A model generated the notes under the pieces. It was not told the origin of the DNA. It did not search any database and was given only the letters and a program-made list of their open reading frames with translations. From NCBI RefSeq assembly GCF_900167455.1, contig NZ_FUWJ01000002.1, positions 299,584 through 363,583 of the forward strand: a stretch of DNA of 64,000 nt. Direction: 5' to 3'. Below are positions 25,236 to 33,626 of the stretch, piece by piece. The position numbers and the translations under genes were made by a program. The stretch comes from Enhydrobacter aerosaccus. GTDB taxonomy: Bacteria; Pseudomonadota; Alphaproteobacteria; Reyranellales; Reyranellaceae. Each line of letters begins with the position of its first letter. The stretch's first letter is position 1.

Positions 25236-25753
25236 GCCCTCGCGGTCTCGCGCCGCCACAGCCACCAGAAGAGCCCGCCGACCACGACGACCATCAGCGT
25301 GCCGACCAGCAGCAGCATCGCCGAGTCCTGGATCCAGGCGACGACCGGGACGGCCACCGCGAGGAACACGCCGACGACACAGATCCGCCATGCCCGGGCA
25401 TGGACCCCGGCGACAAAGGTCCCGAGCGCCAGCAGGATCAGCAGCGACAGGCTTGTGGCATTGTCGTTCTCGACCCCGCGCACCTGGGGCATGAACATGA
25501 GCCACATCGCCGCCAGGAAGGCGAGCCAATGCAGCACCTGGGTCACGACCAACCGCAGATGCTCCGCGCCACCGTCTCCCGGCCGCCAGCCGGAGAGCAC
25601 GCAGGCGAGCCCGTATACCGGCGCGAGCGCTATCCAGTAGGAATAGGTCGCTGGCCCGCGAAAGCCGGTCAGCACGATACCGCCGACCGCAAGCACCAGC
25701 ATGGCCACGTACGGCAGCTCACGCAGCAGCCAATGCCGGTTGTCGGCGCTCAC
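25232..25753 (-). CDS. Predicted membrane protein, about five transmembrane segments
   Basis: The 173-residue product starts at a GTG (25753) that overlaps the stop of the M20 hydrolase gene, and ends overlapping the isomerase start. Hydrophobic segments cover about residues 14-31, 38-54, 68-87, 99-130 (two) and 135-163. Polar connecting loops include GWRPGDGGAEHLR and RGVENDNATS. I do not recognise the family. The four-base GTGA overlaps on both sides argue for co-translation with its neighbours. Confidence 0.7.
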   Translation of the reverse strand: MSADNRHWLLRELPYVAMLVLAVGGIVLTGFRGPATYSYWIALAPVYGLACVLSGWRPGDGGAEHLRLVVTQVLHWLAFLAAMWLMFMPQVRGVENDNATSLSLLILLALGTFVAGVHARAWRICVVGVFLAVAVPVVAWIQDSAMLLLVGTLMVVVVGGLFWWLWRRETARA

Positions 25754-26931
25754 CGCGCGTCCTTCGCCAGCTTCTTCTCGACGACCCGCGACCACAGCGT
25801 CGCGCCCAGCGTCAGGATCTCGTCGTTGAAATCGTAGCCGGGATTGTGAACCTCGCAGCCGCCTTCGCCGGCACCGTTGCCAATGTTGATGAAGGCGCCC
25901 GGCACCTTCTCCAGCATGTAGGAGAAGTCCTCCGACGCCATCACGTAGGGGCCCTCGCGGTTCATGTTCTCCTCGCCGACGATCTCGGCGGCAACATCGG
26001 CAATGAAATGCACCGCGTCCTTGTCGTTCACCAGCGGCGGAAACACGACGCGCACGTCCGGTTCGGCCTTGCCGCCCAGCGACTCGGCGATGCCGCGCGA
26101 GATGGTCTCGATGCGCTCCTTCACCAACGCCATGGTCTCCTTGCGGAAGGCGCGGATGGTGCCGCGCAGCACGGCTTCCTGCGGGATGACGTTGTAGGCG
26201 TCGCCAGCATGCATCTGCGTCACCGAGATCACCGCCGAATCGAGCGGCGCGACGTTGCGCGACACGACGCTCTGCAGGGCCGAGATGATCTGGGTAGCGA
26301 TGATGACCGGATCGATGCCCGATTCCGGGCGCGCGCCATGGGCGCCTTTGCCGGTGATCTTGATGTCGAACAGACCGCCACCGGCCATCTGCGGGCCGGA
26401 GCGGATGGCGAACTTGCCGACCTCGAGCTTGGGACGGTTGTGCATGCCGAAGATCTGTTCGCACGGGAACTTCTCGAACAGCCCGTCCTTGACCATCGCT
26501 TCGGCGCCGCCACGCCCTTCCTCGGCCGGCTGGAAGATGAAGTGGACCGTGCCATCGAAGTTGCGGGTCGCCGACAGGTACTTGGCGGCGCCCAGCAGCA
26601 TGGTCGTATGGCCGTCATGGCCGCAGGCATGCATGCGGCCTTGATGCGTGCTGCGGTGGTCGAACGTGTTGTGCTCGTCCATCGGCAGTGCGTCCATGTC
26701 GGCACGCAGGCCGATGGCGCGCGGATTGTTGCCGACGCGGATGGTGCCGACGACGCCGGTCTTGCCGATGCCGGTCGTGACCTCGCAGCCCCATTCCTTC
26801 AGCTTGCCGGCCACAATCTTCGACGTCCGCTCCTCCTCGAAGCCCAGTTCGGGATGGGCATGGATGTCGCGGCGGATGGCGGTCAGCTCGGCGGCAGAGG
26901 CGGCAATCTTGGGCTCGATCTTGGCGGACAT
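25750..26931 (-). CDS. M20 family amidohydrolase (hippurate-hydrolase-like)
   Basis: The 393-residue product is a di-metal M20D amidohydrolase. The metal site is visible as HACGHDGH (C103, H105) and the catalytic/ligand glutamates in FQPAEEGRGG (E137, E138). The dimerisation lid carries GKGAHGARPESGIDP, and the C-terminal ASEDFSYMLEKVPGAFINIGNG holds the last ligand region. DIHAHPELGFEE near the N-terminus is a family hallmark. It should hydrolyse N-acyl amino acids or similar amides in the cytoplasm. It ends overlapping the membrane-protein start and begins directly after the stop of the alpha/beta hydrolase gene. Confidence 0.93.
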   Translation of the reverse strand: MSAKIEPKIAASAAELTAIRRDIHAHPELGFEEERTSKIVAGKLKEWGCEVTTGIGKTGVVGTIRVGNNPRAIGLRADMDALPMDEHNTFDHRSTHQGRMHACGHDGHTTMLLGAAKYLSATRNFDGTVHFIFQPAEEGRGGAEAMVKDGLFEKFPCEQIFGMHNRPKLEVGKFAIRSGPQMAGGGLFDIKITGKGAHGARPESGIDPVIIATQIISALQSVVSRNVAPLDSAVISVTQMHAGDAYNVIPQEAVLRGTIRAFRKETMALVKERIETISRGIAESLGGKAEPDVRVVFPPLVNDKDAVHFIADVAAEIVGEENMNREGPYVMASEDFSYMLEKVPGAFINIGNGAGEGGCEVHNPGYDFNDEILTLGATLWSRVVEKKLAKDAR

Positions 26932-27726
26932 TCAGGACTCCAACAGGAAAGACGTGATTACACGACGAAACTCCGCCCCATGCACCCCCGGATATGCATG
27001 GCCGCCGTCCGGCAGGACATAGGCCCGCGCATCACGGATCAGGCGGACGAGCTCCTCGGTGAAATAGAGCGGTGTGACGGTGTCGTCGCGGGCGCAGATG
27101 GCAAGCGTGCGCGCCCGGATCTTCTGCAGCTGCTCGCGCCGATCATGGGCGACAATGGCGGCGATGCGGGACAGGACGATCTCCGGAACCGGGATCGTCT
27201 CCGTCGCCTTGGCCTCGGCGGCCGCCAGATCGGCATCATGATCGCGGACCCAGGCCGGCATGTTGAGCGCCAGCGCACTGGCCTTGAGATAGGCGGCCGG
27301 TCCCAGCTCGCGCAGCATCAGGGAGCGAACCTCGAACAGGCGGCGGAAGAAGGCATCGGTCTTGGCCCAGGTCGAGCTCAGCACCAGCCGGTCGATGCGC
27401 TCGGGATGCTCGATCGCCAGCACCTGTCCCATTGCGCCACCGGTGGAGTGGCCGCACCAATGGACCTTGTCGAAGCCCAGCCCCTCGATGAGCTGCAGCG
27501 CGTCGTCGGCCATCTGGGCAACGCTGTACTCGATCCGGGAGAGGGTGCTGCGCGCCGTGCCGCGATGGTCATGCACCACGACCGTGAAGCGCCGGGCGAG
27601 CTCGGCCACGTTCGCGCCCCAGAAGCGGCCGTCGCCGCCCAGGCCCGGCACGAGGAAAAGCGGCGGTCCGTTGCCCAGCCTTTCGTAGTAGAGCTCCGCC
27701 CCATCGCGAAGTTTGAACTGCGCCAT
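26932..27726 (-). CDS. Alpha/beta fold hydrolase
   Basis: The 264-residue product shows the catalytic set of the fold: nucleophile S94 in WCGHSTGGAMG, an acid Asp in CARDDTVTP and H243 in DGGHAYPG. The oxyanion region is FLVPGLGGDGRFW, and VVVHDHRGTARS follows strand 4. It resembles 3-oxoadipate enol-lactonase-type members in length and layout, but the substrate is not clear. It heads a four-gene run (hydrolase, M20 amidohydrolase, membrane protein, HCCA-isomerase-like) on the minus strand with gaps of zero or overlaps. Confidence 0.9.
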   Translation of the reverse strand: MAQFKLRDGAELYYERLGNGPPLFLVPGLGGDGRFWGANVAELARRFTVVVHDHRGTARSTLSRIEYSVAQMADDALQLIEGLGFDKVHWCGHSTGGAMGQVLAIEHPERIDRLVLSSTWAKTDAFFRRLFEVRSLMLRELGPAAYLKASALALNMPAWVRDHDADLAAAEAKATETIPVPEIVLSRIAAIVAHDRREQLQKIRARTLAICARDDTVTPLYFTEELVRLIRDARAYVLPDGGHAYPGVHGAEFRRVITSFLLES

Positions 27727-27848
27727 TTGCGTCCCCTGTCCAGCGGCGCGGCAGTATGCGCACAGACGGAGCGAGTTGAAAGCATTGCCCTCCTTGGCGG
27801 GATGATTAAGCTCTCGCGTCCCGAAACACTGCTAGAGGAAGTCGCACG

Positions 27849-28223
27849 ATGCGCCGTCTGCCGTTTGCCGCCATTGCCCTGCTGGCCCCGCTGGGCGCCT
27901 GCGTGCAGCAAGGGCCGGCAACCGCGGTGTCGGCGCCGATCGCGCGGCCGTCGCCTGACGATCTAGTGCCTCGCGGCATCGCCTATGCCTGCGAGAACCA
28001 AAAGGAAGTGACCGTCGTCTACGCCAAGAACCGGGCGACGGTGACGTTCGAGAACAAGACCTGGCGCACCGAGTACCAGCCCACCGGCGACGGCTTCCGC
28101 TACGCCGATTCTTCCGTTCAATGGGTGGGACGCGACGACCTCGCGGCGCTGCGCGAGAATTCCTCCACCAGTCGTCCCCTCGCCTTCAACTGCCGGCCGA
28201 CGCGGCGTACGACGGCTACCTGA
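27849..28223 (+). CDS. MliC-like lipoprotein (lysozyme inhibitor fold)
   Basis: The 124-residue product has a lipobox L15-G-A-C18 after a short basic N-terminus and hydrophobic core, so it is probably a lipoprotein. The mature part begins with GIAYACENQKEVTVVYAKNRATVTFENKTWRTEYQPTGDGFRYADSSVQWVGR, which matches the MliC/PliC lysozyme-inhibitor fold, with the paired cysteines at CENQ and FNCRP. It may protect against C-type lysozyme or only share the fold. Its 3' end overlaps the convergent DUF2474 gene by eight bases. Confidence 0.8.
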   Translation: MRRLPFAAIALLAPLGACVQQGPATAVSAPIARPSPDDLVPRGIAYACENQKEVTVVYAKNRATVTFENKTWRTEYQPTGDGFRYADSSVQWVGRDDLAALRENSSTSRPLAFNCRPTRRTTAT

Positions 28224-28317
28224 GCCAGAGGCGGATGCCGTAGCCGACCAGCGTGGTGACCCCGACGCCGGCGGCCCACAGGCCGGCGAACCACAGCCAC
28301 TGGCGCAGAGTCGGCAT
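28216..28317 (-). CDS. DUF2474 peptide, CydX-like accessory of cytochrome bd
   Basis: This 33-residue reading frame (ATG 28317) lies 11 bases after the cydB stop. It consists of a short basic lead MPTLRQ and one transmembrane helix, WLWFAGLWAAGVGVTTLVGYGIRLWL. DUF2474 peptides of this size regularly follow cydB in Proteobacteria and are thought to act like CydX in stabilising the oxidase. Too short for standard gene calling. The Trp-rich pattern and position make the call fairly safe. Confidence 0.8.
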   Translation of the reverse strand: MPTLRQWLWFAGLWAAGVGVTTLVGYGIRLWLR

Positions 28318-28328
28318 GCGCGCCCCCG

Positions 28329-29339
28329 TCAGTGATAGCCTTCGTGTCCCGTCTTGCCGCGGAACACCCAGTAGGCATAGCTCGTGTAGGCAAGAATGAT
28401 CGGCACCATGATCACCGCGCCGACCAGCATGAAGCCGAGGCTGGCCGATGGCGAAGCGGCGTCCCACAGCGTGACGGCACGTGGCACGACGTAGGGATAG
28501 AGGCTGATGCCAAGCCCCGTCAGTCCGAGTGCGAACAGGGCGAGCGCGATCAGGAACGGCCAGTAGTCACGACGCTGGCGCAAGGCGAAGAAGAAGGCCA
28601 CCGACGCGATCGCCACCAGCAGCGGCACTTGCGCCGTGAAGAGGACCTGCGGCCAGGCGAACCATCGGGTCGCATAGTCGTTGCTGAGGAACGGCGTCGC
28701 AGCGCTGACCGCCGCCATGCCGACGATGGTACCGATGCCGAGGCGTAGCGCCAGCCGCTGGCAGCGCGCCTGCAGGACACCATCGCTCTTCATGATCAGC
28801 CATGTCGCGCCCAGCAGCGCATAGCCACAGACGAGGGAAACCCCCACCAGCACGCTGAACGGCGACAGCCAGTCCCACCAGCCGCCGGCATAGGTACGAT
28901 CCCGGACCGCGATGCCCTGGAGCAAACCGCCCAGCGTGATGCCCTGCGCCAGCGCCGCCACGAACGATCCGAGGGCAAAGGCGAAATCCCAGAACGGACG
29001 ATGGCTGGCATCGCGCCACCGGAACTCGAACGCGACACCACGGAAGATCAGGGCCAGCAGCATGGCGATGATGGGCGTATAGAGCGCCGACAGGATGATG
29101 CCATAGGCGACCGGGAAGGCAGCCATCAATCCGCTGCCGCCCAGCACCAGCCAGGTCTCGTTGCCGTCCCACACCGGGGCGATCGAATTCATCGCTCGGT
29201 CGCGCTGCTGTCCAGGCGCGAACAGCGGAAACAGGATGCCGATGCCGAGATCGAATCCGTCCATCACGACGTAGGCGAAGATGGCGAAGGTGATGATGAA
29301 GGCCCAGATCGTCGGCAGGTCGACGGGAATCGGCATCAT
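28329..29339 (-). CDS. cydB: Cytochrome bd-type ubiquinol oxidase subunit II
   Basis: The 336-residue product has the eight to nine hydrophobic segments of CydB/CioB. FAYVVMDGFDLGIGILFPLFA near the N-terminus and APVWDGNETWLVLGGSGLMAAFPVAYG are the diagnostic stretches of this subunit, with W-D-G-N-E-T-W conserved. It pairs with the haem-bearing subunit I in the inner membrane to oxidise quinol and reduce oxygen. Its start overlaps the stop of cydA (ATGA-type, one shared base), so expression is coupled. The CydA partner is of the cyanide-insensitive type, so cioB is the alternative name. Confidence 0.95.
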   Translation of the reverse strand: MMPIPVDLPTIWAFIITFAIFAYVVMDGFDLGIGILFPLFAPGQQRDRAMNSIAPVWDGNETWLVLGGSGLMAAFPVAYGIILSALYTPIIAMLLALIFRGVAFEFRWRDASHRPFWDFAFALGSFVAALAQGITLGGLLQGIAVRDRTYAGGWWDWLSPFSVLVGVSLVCGYALLGATWLIMKSDGVLQARCQRLALRLGIGTIVGMAAVSAATPFLSNDYATRWFAWPQVLFTAQVPLLVAIASVAFFFALRQRRDYWPFLIALALFALGLTGLGISLYPYVVPRAVTLWDAASPSASLGFMLVGAVIMVPIILAYTSYAYWVFRGKTGHEGYH

Positions 29340-30742
29340 CAGGCCCTCCTGCCGGCGGCGACAGCCGGACCTGGCGTGATGCCGGCCGCACGTACCGGCA
29401 ACTCCTCGGGCCCGCGTTCACCGCCCTGCGGCCCTTGCCCCATCAGCTTCAGCACGTAGAGGATGCCGGCGCCGAACACGATGAAGTAGACCGCGATGAA
29501 GGCAAGCAGCGACGAGGCGACGGCTGGCGCCTGCAGGGGCGAGACCGATTGGACCGTGCGCAACAGGCCATAGACCGTATAGGGCTGGCGTCCCACCTCC
29601 GTCGTCACCCAGCCGGCGATTACCGCGACGAAGCCCGACGGCCCCATCGCCAGCGCCAGGCGATGCAGCCACGGCCAGTCGTACAGGCCGCGCCACAGGC
29701 GAGCCAGCAGGCTCCACGCCCCCAGCAACAGCATCAGCATGCCGAGGCCGACCATGATCCGGAACGACCAGAAGACGATGGGCACCGGCGGCCAGTCGCT
29801 GCGAGGAACCGTATCCAGCCCGCTCAGAGGCGCATCGAGGGCGTGCTTGAGGATGAGTGACGAGAGCTTGGGGATCGAGATCTCGTAACGCACCTTGGCC
29901 GCTTGCTCGTCCGGCAGGCCGAACAGGATCAGGGGCGCGCCATCGGCATGGCTCTGGAAGTGGCCTTCCATGGCCATGATCTTGACCGGCTGATGCTCGA
30001 GCGTGTTGAGCCCATGCTGGTCGCCGAGCAGGATCTGGACCGGCGCCGTCACGGTGATCATGCCCATCGCCATCGAGAACATGACCCGCACGCCCTCGCT
30101 CTTGGCCTGGCGCAACAGGTGCCAGGCACCGACGCCACCGACCGCAAGCGCCGTCGTCAGATAGGCCGCGGTCACCGTGTGGGCGAGGCGGTAGGGGAAT
30201 GAGGGATTGAAGATGATGGTCAGCCAGTCCTGCGGCACGAACTGGCCGTTGGCGGCGATGGCATGGCCGACCGGCGTCTGCATCCAGCTGTTCGCGGACA
30301 GGATCCAGAAGGCAGAGATGAAGGTTCCGACGGCAACCGCGATCGTCGCCGCGAAATGCAGGCCGCGACCGACGCGGTTCATGCCGAACAGCATGACGCC
30401 GAGGAAACCGGCTTCGAGGAAGAACGCCGTCAGCACCTCGTAGGCCATCAGCGGTCCGACGATCGGCCCGGCCTTCTCGGAATAGGCCGACCAGTTGGTG
30501 CCGAACTGATAGGACATGACGATGCCCGACACGACGCCCATGCCGAAGACCAGCGAGAAGATCTTCAGCCAGTACTTGTATACGGTGAGATAGACCTCGC
30601 GTCCCGTCACCAGCCACATTCCCTCGAGCACCGCAAGATAGCTCGCCAACCCGATCGAGAAGGACGGGAAGATGAAGTGAAAGGATACGGTGAAGGCGAA
30701 TTGCAGCCGCGCAAGCAGCGTCGCATCGAGAGCATCGAGCAT
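29339..30742 (-). CDS. cydA: Cytochrome bd-type ubiquinol oxidase subunit I (CIO type)
   Basis: The 467-residue product has the typical segments of subunit I. H22 in FTVSFHFIFPSFSIG is the haem b595 ligand region; the Q-loop region GDQHGLNTLEHQPVKIMAMEGHF is followed by a short loop rather than the long insertion of E. coli CydA. That marks the short-Q-loop, cyanide-insensitive (CIO) class. The normally strict GRQPW is GRQPY here (TTEVGRQPYTVYG). It functions in the inner membrane as a high-affinity, low-pumping terminal oxidase. The gene follows the MocR gene by 28 bases on the same strand. Confidence 0.95.
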   Translation of the reverse strand: MLDALDATLLARLQFAFTVSFHFIFPSFSIGLASYLAVLEGMWLVTGREVYLTVYKYWLKIFSLVFGMGVVSGIVMSYQFGTNWSAYSEKAGPIVGPLMAYEVLTAFFLEAGFLGVMLFGMNRVGRGLHFAATIAVAVGTFISAFWILSANSWMQTPVGHAIAANGQFVPQDWLTIIFNPSFPYRLAHTVTAAYLTTALAVGGVGAWHLLRQAKSEGVRVMFSMAMGMITVTAPVQILLGDQHGLNTLEHQPVKIMAMEGHFQSHADGAPLILFGLPDEQAAKVRYEISIPKLSSLILKHALDAPLSGLDTVPRSDWPPVPIVFWSFRIMVGLGMLMLLLGAWSLLARLWRGLYDWPWLHRLALAMGPSGFVAVIAGWVTTEVGRQPYTVYGLLRTVQSVSPLQAPAVASSLLAFIAVYFIVFGAGILYVLKLMGQGPQGGERGPEELPVRAAGITPGPAVAAGRRA

Positions 30743-30770
30743 GGCGCCTATCTCAATCCGGTCAGCGGCG

Positions 30771-32147
30771 TCAGACGATGCGGGACGCTGACGCAGGCGC
30801 TTTCAGCGCAACCGCCAGCAGGTCGAGCGCCGCCGACAGGTCGGCCTGCGAGCGCGCGGCTCCGAGTGCGATGCGTATCGCGTGTTCCGGCACACCATCG
30901 ACGCTGAAACTGTCACTTGTGACAACGGCGAGTCCCTGTCGTTGCACGTAGGCGGCAAACTCCATGCGATTCCACAGCGACGGCAGGGTCAGCCACAGAT
31001 GATGGCCCTTGGGATGCGCCTTGTAGTCGAGGCCGGCGAGCGCGCGGGCCGCGAGCTTCTGCCGCGCCGCCGCCTCGGCGGCAATGGCGGCGATGATGGC
31101 ATCGGCGCTGCCATCGGCGAGCCAGCGCAAGGCCAGGGCGACGGTAAGCGGCACGGGCATCTGGGCGACGGCACGGGCCGTGTTGGCAAGAGCGGTCGCG
31201 GTGGTGCGATCGGGGCTCAGCAGGAAAGACACGCGCAAGCCCGGCGCGATGCATTTGGAAAGGCTGGCGGCGAGATAACCGCACTCCGGGACGAGCGTGG
31301 TGATCGGCGCCAGCCTTGGATCGAGGCTGCCATAGGCATCGTCCTCGAACAGGAGCAGTCCGCGACGGCGAATTACCGCGGCGAGTTGCTCGCGCCGGCT
31401 CGCGCTCAAGGTCGTCGTGGTCGGATTGTGGATGGTCGGAATCAGATAGACGGCCTTCGCCGCATGGCGCTTGCACGCCTCCTCCAGCGCCGCCGGCGAC
31501 ATGCCGCCGCGGTCGCTGTCGACGCCGACCAGACGCACCTTCGCGGCAACGGCAGCCGCCTTGAATCCCGGATAGGTCAGGCGGTCCGCCAGTACGACGT
31601 CGCCGGGCTTGGTGAGCGTCAGCAGGAGGCACATCAGCGCCGTCTGCGTGCCGGGCAGGACAAGCAACGTATCGGCATGCGCCGTCGCGACGCGGCGCTT
31701 GAGCCATGTCGCTGCCACCGCCCTATCCTGTTCGCTGCCACCGGCGGGCTGATAGCTCATGAAGTCGCTGAGCCCGTAGTCGCGCTGAAGCCCCTGCAGG
31801 CCGCGCATGATGCGGCCTTCGAGATCGGCTTCGACTGGCTCGGGCGGCAGGTTCATCGACAGGTCGAACTCGATGCCGGCAGCGGCGGCGCGAGGGGCGT
31901 GCAGGCGACTTTCGGCGACGAAGGTTCCCTGCCCCACCCGGGCCTCGGTCAGGCCGCGCCGATGGGCCTCGCCATAAGCGCGCGTGACGGTGGTGAGGTC
32001 GATGCCGAGAGCCTGGGCGAGCGCGCGATGCGTCGGCAGGCGCTGGCCGCGATGCAGGCGACCCGAGGCGATATCCGCCGCCAAGGCCTCGACGATACCT
32101 TCATAGACCGGCCCCCGCCGGTCATTCAGTGTAGGGCGCCAATCCAT
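30771..32147 (-). CDS. MocR-type regulator: GntR wHTH fused to PLP aminotransferase-like domain
   Basis: The 458-residue product joins a GntR winged helix (VYEGIVEALAADIASGRLHRGQRLPTHRALAQALGIDLTTVTRAYGEAHRRGL, about residues 15-67) to a fold-type I aminotransferase domain. PLP-binding residues can be placed at N241 (HNPT), D270/Y272 (EDDAYG) and K298 (SLSKCIAPGLR). The ATG at 32147 is chosen because AAGGAG lies nine bases before it; the in-frame ATG at 32168 has no such site. MocR proteins sense amino acids or PLP and mostly control an adjacent divergent gene. Here the divergent gene is DUF983, and cydAB follows in the same direction. Confidence 0.93.
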   Translation of the reverse strand: MDWRPTLNDRRGPVYEGIVEALAADIASGRLHRGQRLPTHRALAQALGIDLTTVTRAYGEAHRRGLTEARVGQGTFVAESRLHAPRAAAAGIEFDLSMNLPPEPVEADLEGRIMRGLQGLQRDYGLSDFMSYQPAGGSEQDRAVAATWLKRRVATAHADTLLVLPGTQTALMCLLLTLTKPGDVVLADRLTYPGFKAAAVAAKVRLVGVDSDRGGMSPAALEEACKRHAAKAVYLIPTIHNPTTTTLSASRREQLAAVIRRRGLLLFEDDAYGSLDPRLAPITTLVPECGYLAASLSKCIAPGLRVSFLLSPDRTTATALANTARAVAQMPVPLTVALALRWLADGSADAIIAAIAAEAAARQKLAARALAGLDYKAHPKGHHLWLTLPSLWNRMEFAAYVQRQGLAVVTSDSFSVDGVPEHAIRIALGAARSQADLSAALDLLAVALKAPASASRIV

Positions 32148-32200
32148 ACAATCTGGCTCCTTCGTCATTGAATGTATGGCCTATTGTACGGATATACAAT
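32144..32200. promoter_or_regulatory. Candidate MocR operator: three TACAAT-type boxes
   Basis: The hexamer TACAAT occurs at 32147-32152 and 32195-32200, and its reverse complement ATTGTA at 32183-32188. The last two form an inverted repeat with a 6-base spacer; the first lies 48 bases away in direct orientation and overlaps the MocR start codon, immediately downstream of its ribosome site. A degenerate fourth copy (ATGTATGG, 32172-32179) lies between them. MocR regulators commonly bind direct or inverted repeats in such divergent spacers. Confidence 0.55.
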
Positions 32201-32223
32201 CCGCTTAATGACGGAGGGACATC

Positions 32224-32610
32224 GTGACCGACTCCAACGTGACCAACGGGACCGCTCTGCTACGCGGTCTCCTCGGTCGCTGCCCGGCATGCGGCGAAGG
32301 CCATCTCTTTCGCGCCTTCGTGAAGGTCGCCGAACACTGCGAACGCTGCGGCGAGCCGTTCCATCATCACCGGGCCGATGATTTTCCGGCCTATGTCGTG
32401 ATCGTGCTGGTCGGGCACATCATCGTGCCGCTCGCCATGATCGTCGAGATCGCCTATTCGCCGCCCTACTGGCTGCATACCCTGATCTGGCTACCGCTCG
32501 TGCTCGTCCTCAGCATCGGCCTGCTGCAGCCGATCAAGGGCATGATCGTCGCCTTGCAATGGCAGATGGGCATGCATGGCTTCGCCGCAGCAAAGCTCGC
32601 GCGGCGCTAG
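32224..32610 (+). CDS. DUF983 family membrane protein
   Basis: The 128-residue product starts at a GTG behind GGAGGG. Its N-terminal half has a zinc-ribbon-like set of cysteines, CPACGEGHLFRAFVKVAEHCERCGEPF, and HHHRADDFPAYVVIVLVGHI leads into two transmembrane helices. This is the usual DUF983 layout. Function is unknown; members often sit near respiratory oxidase genes, which fits the cydAB genes close by. It is divergent from the MocR regulator across a 76-base spacer with repeated boxes. Confidence 0.88.
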   Translation: MTDSNVTNGTALLRGLLGRCPACGEGHLFRAFVKVAEHCERCGEPFHHHRADDFPAYVVIVLVGHIIVPLAMIVEIAYSPPYWLHTLIWLPLVLVLSIGLLQPIKGMIVALQWQMGMHGFAAAKLARR

Positions 32611-33626
32611 TTCCAGGCGGCAAAAAGTTCGGTCATCGCCTTGCGGTCGAGGCCGGCGCGCAGGCAAGTCTCGAGCAGCACGCGCGCCTTCAACGGGTGC
32701 AGGCGCCCGCCCCAGATCAGCCCGGCCTGGCGCAGCGCGATCTCCGAGCTTGGACCGCCATAGGTCTTCTCCAAGAGCGGCCCTCCGCCGGCACGCGGCG
32801 ACACGACGGTCGGCATCGCTGCCGCAAGCCTGATCAAAGTGTCTGTGGCACGCTCGGGCGTGTGACCTCCGCCCATGGCCCCGATGACGGCGCCGCGATA
32901 GCCGAGATGATCGGGTGCGGCGATCATCGCCTCGATCAGTCGCCCCGGCTCGTCGATCGACATCCACAAGAGCGCGATGGGCAGGCCGGCACCGCCCGGA
33001 ACCTTCCCCAGTCGCGCGTGCGTTGCGTTCATGGCGTCCCGCACCGGCAGCGACAGCGGCACCACGCGGTCCTCGGGCAGGGCGGCGAGTGGTCCGGTCT
33101 GGGGCGAGGCGAAGGCGTTGAGTCGCGTCGGATGGACCTTCAGCACGTCGGCGGCGGCATAAACCTCGTCCAGCATCGCGACGACGACGCCGAGCGCCCT
33201 GGCATGCTTGCGGACCCACGGATCGGCAGCGACGCGCACCGCGGCCAGGAGATTGCCGGGCCCATCCGCCGATGTCAGCGACGGGTTGCGCATGGCCGCG
33301 GTCACGACCACCGGGATATCGAGATCGAGCAAGAGATCGAGCAGGAAGCTGGTCTCCTCCAGCGTGTCCGTTCCCTGGGTCACCACCACGCCGTCGGCAT
33401 CGATACCGCGAATCTTCGCCGCCAGCGCATGGAGATGCTCGAAACCCAGCGAGTGGCTGCCAACGCGCGAAACCGTCTCGGCCCCGATCTCGGCGACGGT
33501 GGAAAGCAAGGGCACCGCGGCAACGAGATCGTCGGCGCCGAGCCCCATCTGCATGGCGCCGGTGGCATCGGGGCGGGTGGCAATGGTGCCGCCGAGGGCG
33601 AGGATATGGATACGCGGTTTGCTCAT
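32607..33626 (-). CDS. Asparaginase family protein (bacterial L-asparaginase type)
   Basis: The 339-residue product has both catalytic signatures of the family. The N-terminal LALGGTIAT (G12-G13-T14) holds the nucleophilic threonine, and VVTQGTDTLEETSF (T86-D87) holds the second threonine and aspartate. The C-terminal domain is present with GYRGAVIGAMGGGHTPE. No signal peptide, so probably a cytoplasmic type I-like enzyme that hydrolyses L-asparagine or a related amide. It converges on DUF983 with a four-base overlap of stops and overlaps the next hypothetical gene upstream by four bases. Confidence 0.92.
   Translation of the reverse strand: MSKPRIHILALGGTIATRPDATGAMQMGLGADDLVAAVPLLSTVAEIGAETVSRVGSHSLGFEHLHALAAKIRGIDADGVVVTQGTDTLEETSFLLDLLLDLDIPVVVTAAMRNPSLTSADGPGNLLAAVRVAADPWVRKHARALGVVVAMLDEVYAAADVLKVHPTRLNAFASPQTGPLAALPEDRVVPLSLPVRDAMNATHARLGKVPGGAGLPIALLWMSIDEPGRLIEAMIAAPDHLGYRGAVIGAMGGGHTPERATDTLIRLAAAMPTVVSPRAGGGPLLEKTYGGPSSEIALRQAGLIWGGRLHPLKARVLLETCLRAGLDRKAMTELFAAWN

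Noticed and set aside
25846..27966. 706-codon open frame antisense to the M20 amidohydrolase and alpha/beta hydrolase genes
   Set aside because: It spans two well-supported genes and reads as a low-complexity Arg/Gly/Asp-rich shadow.
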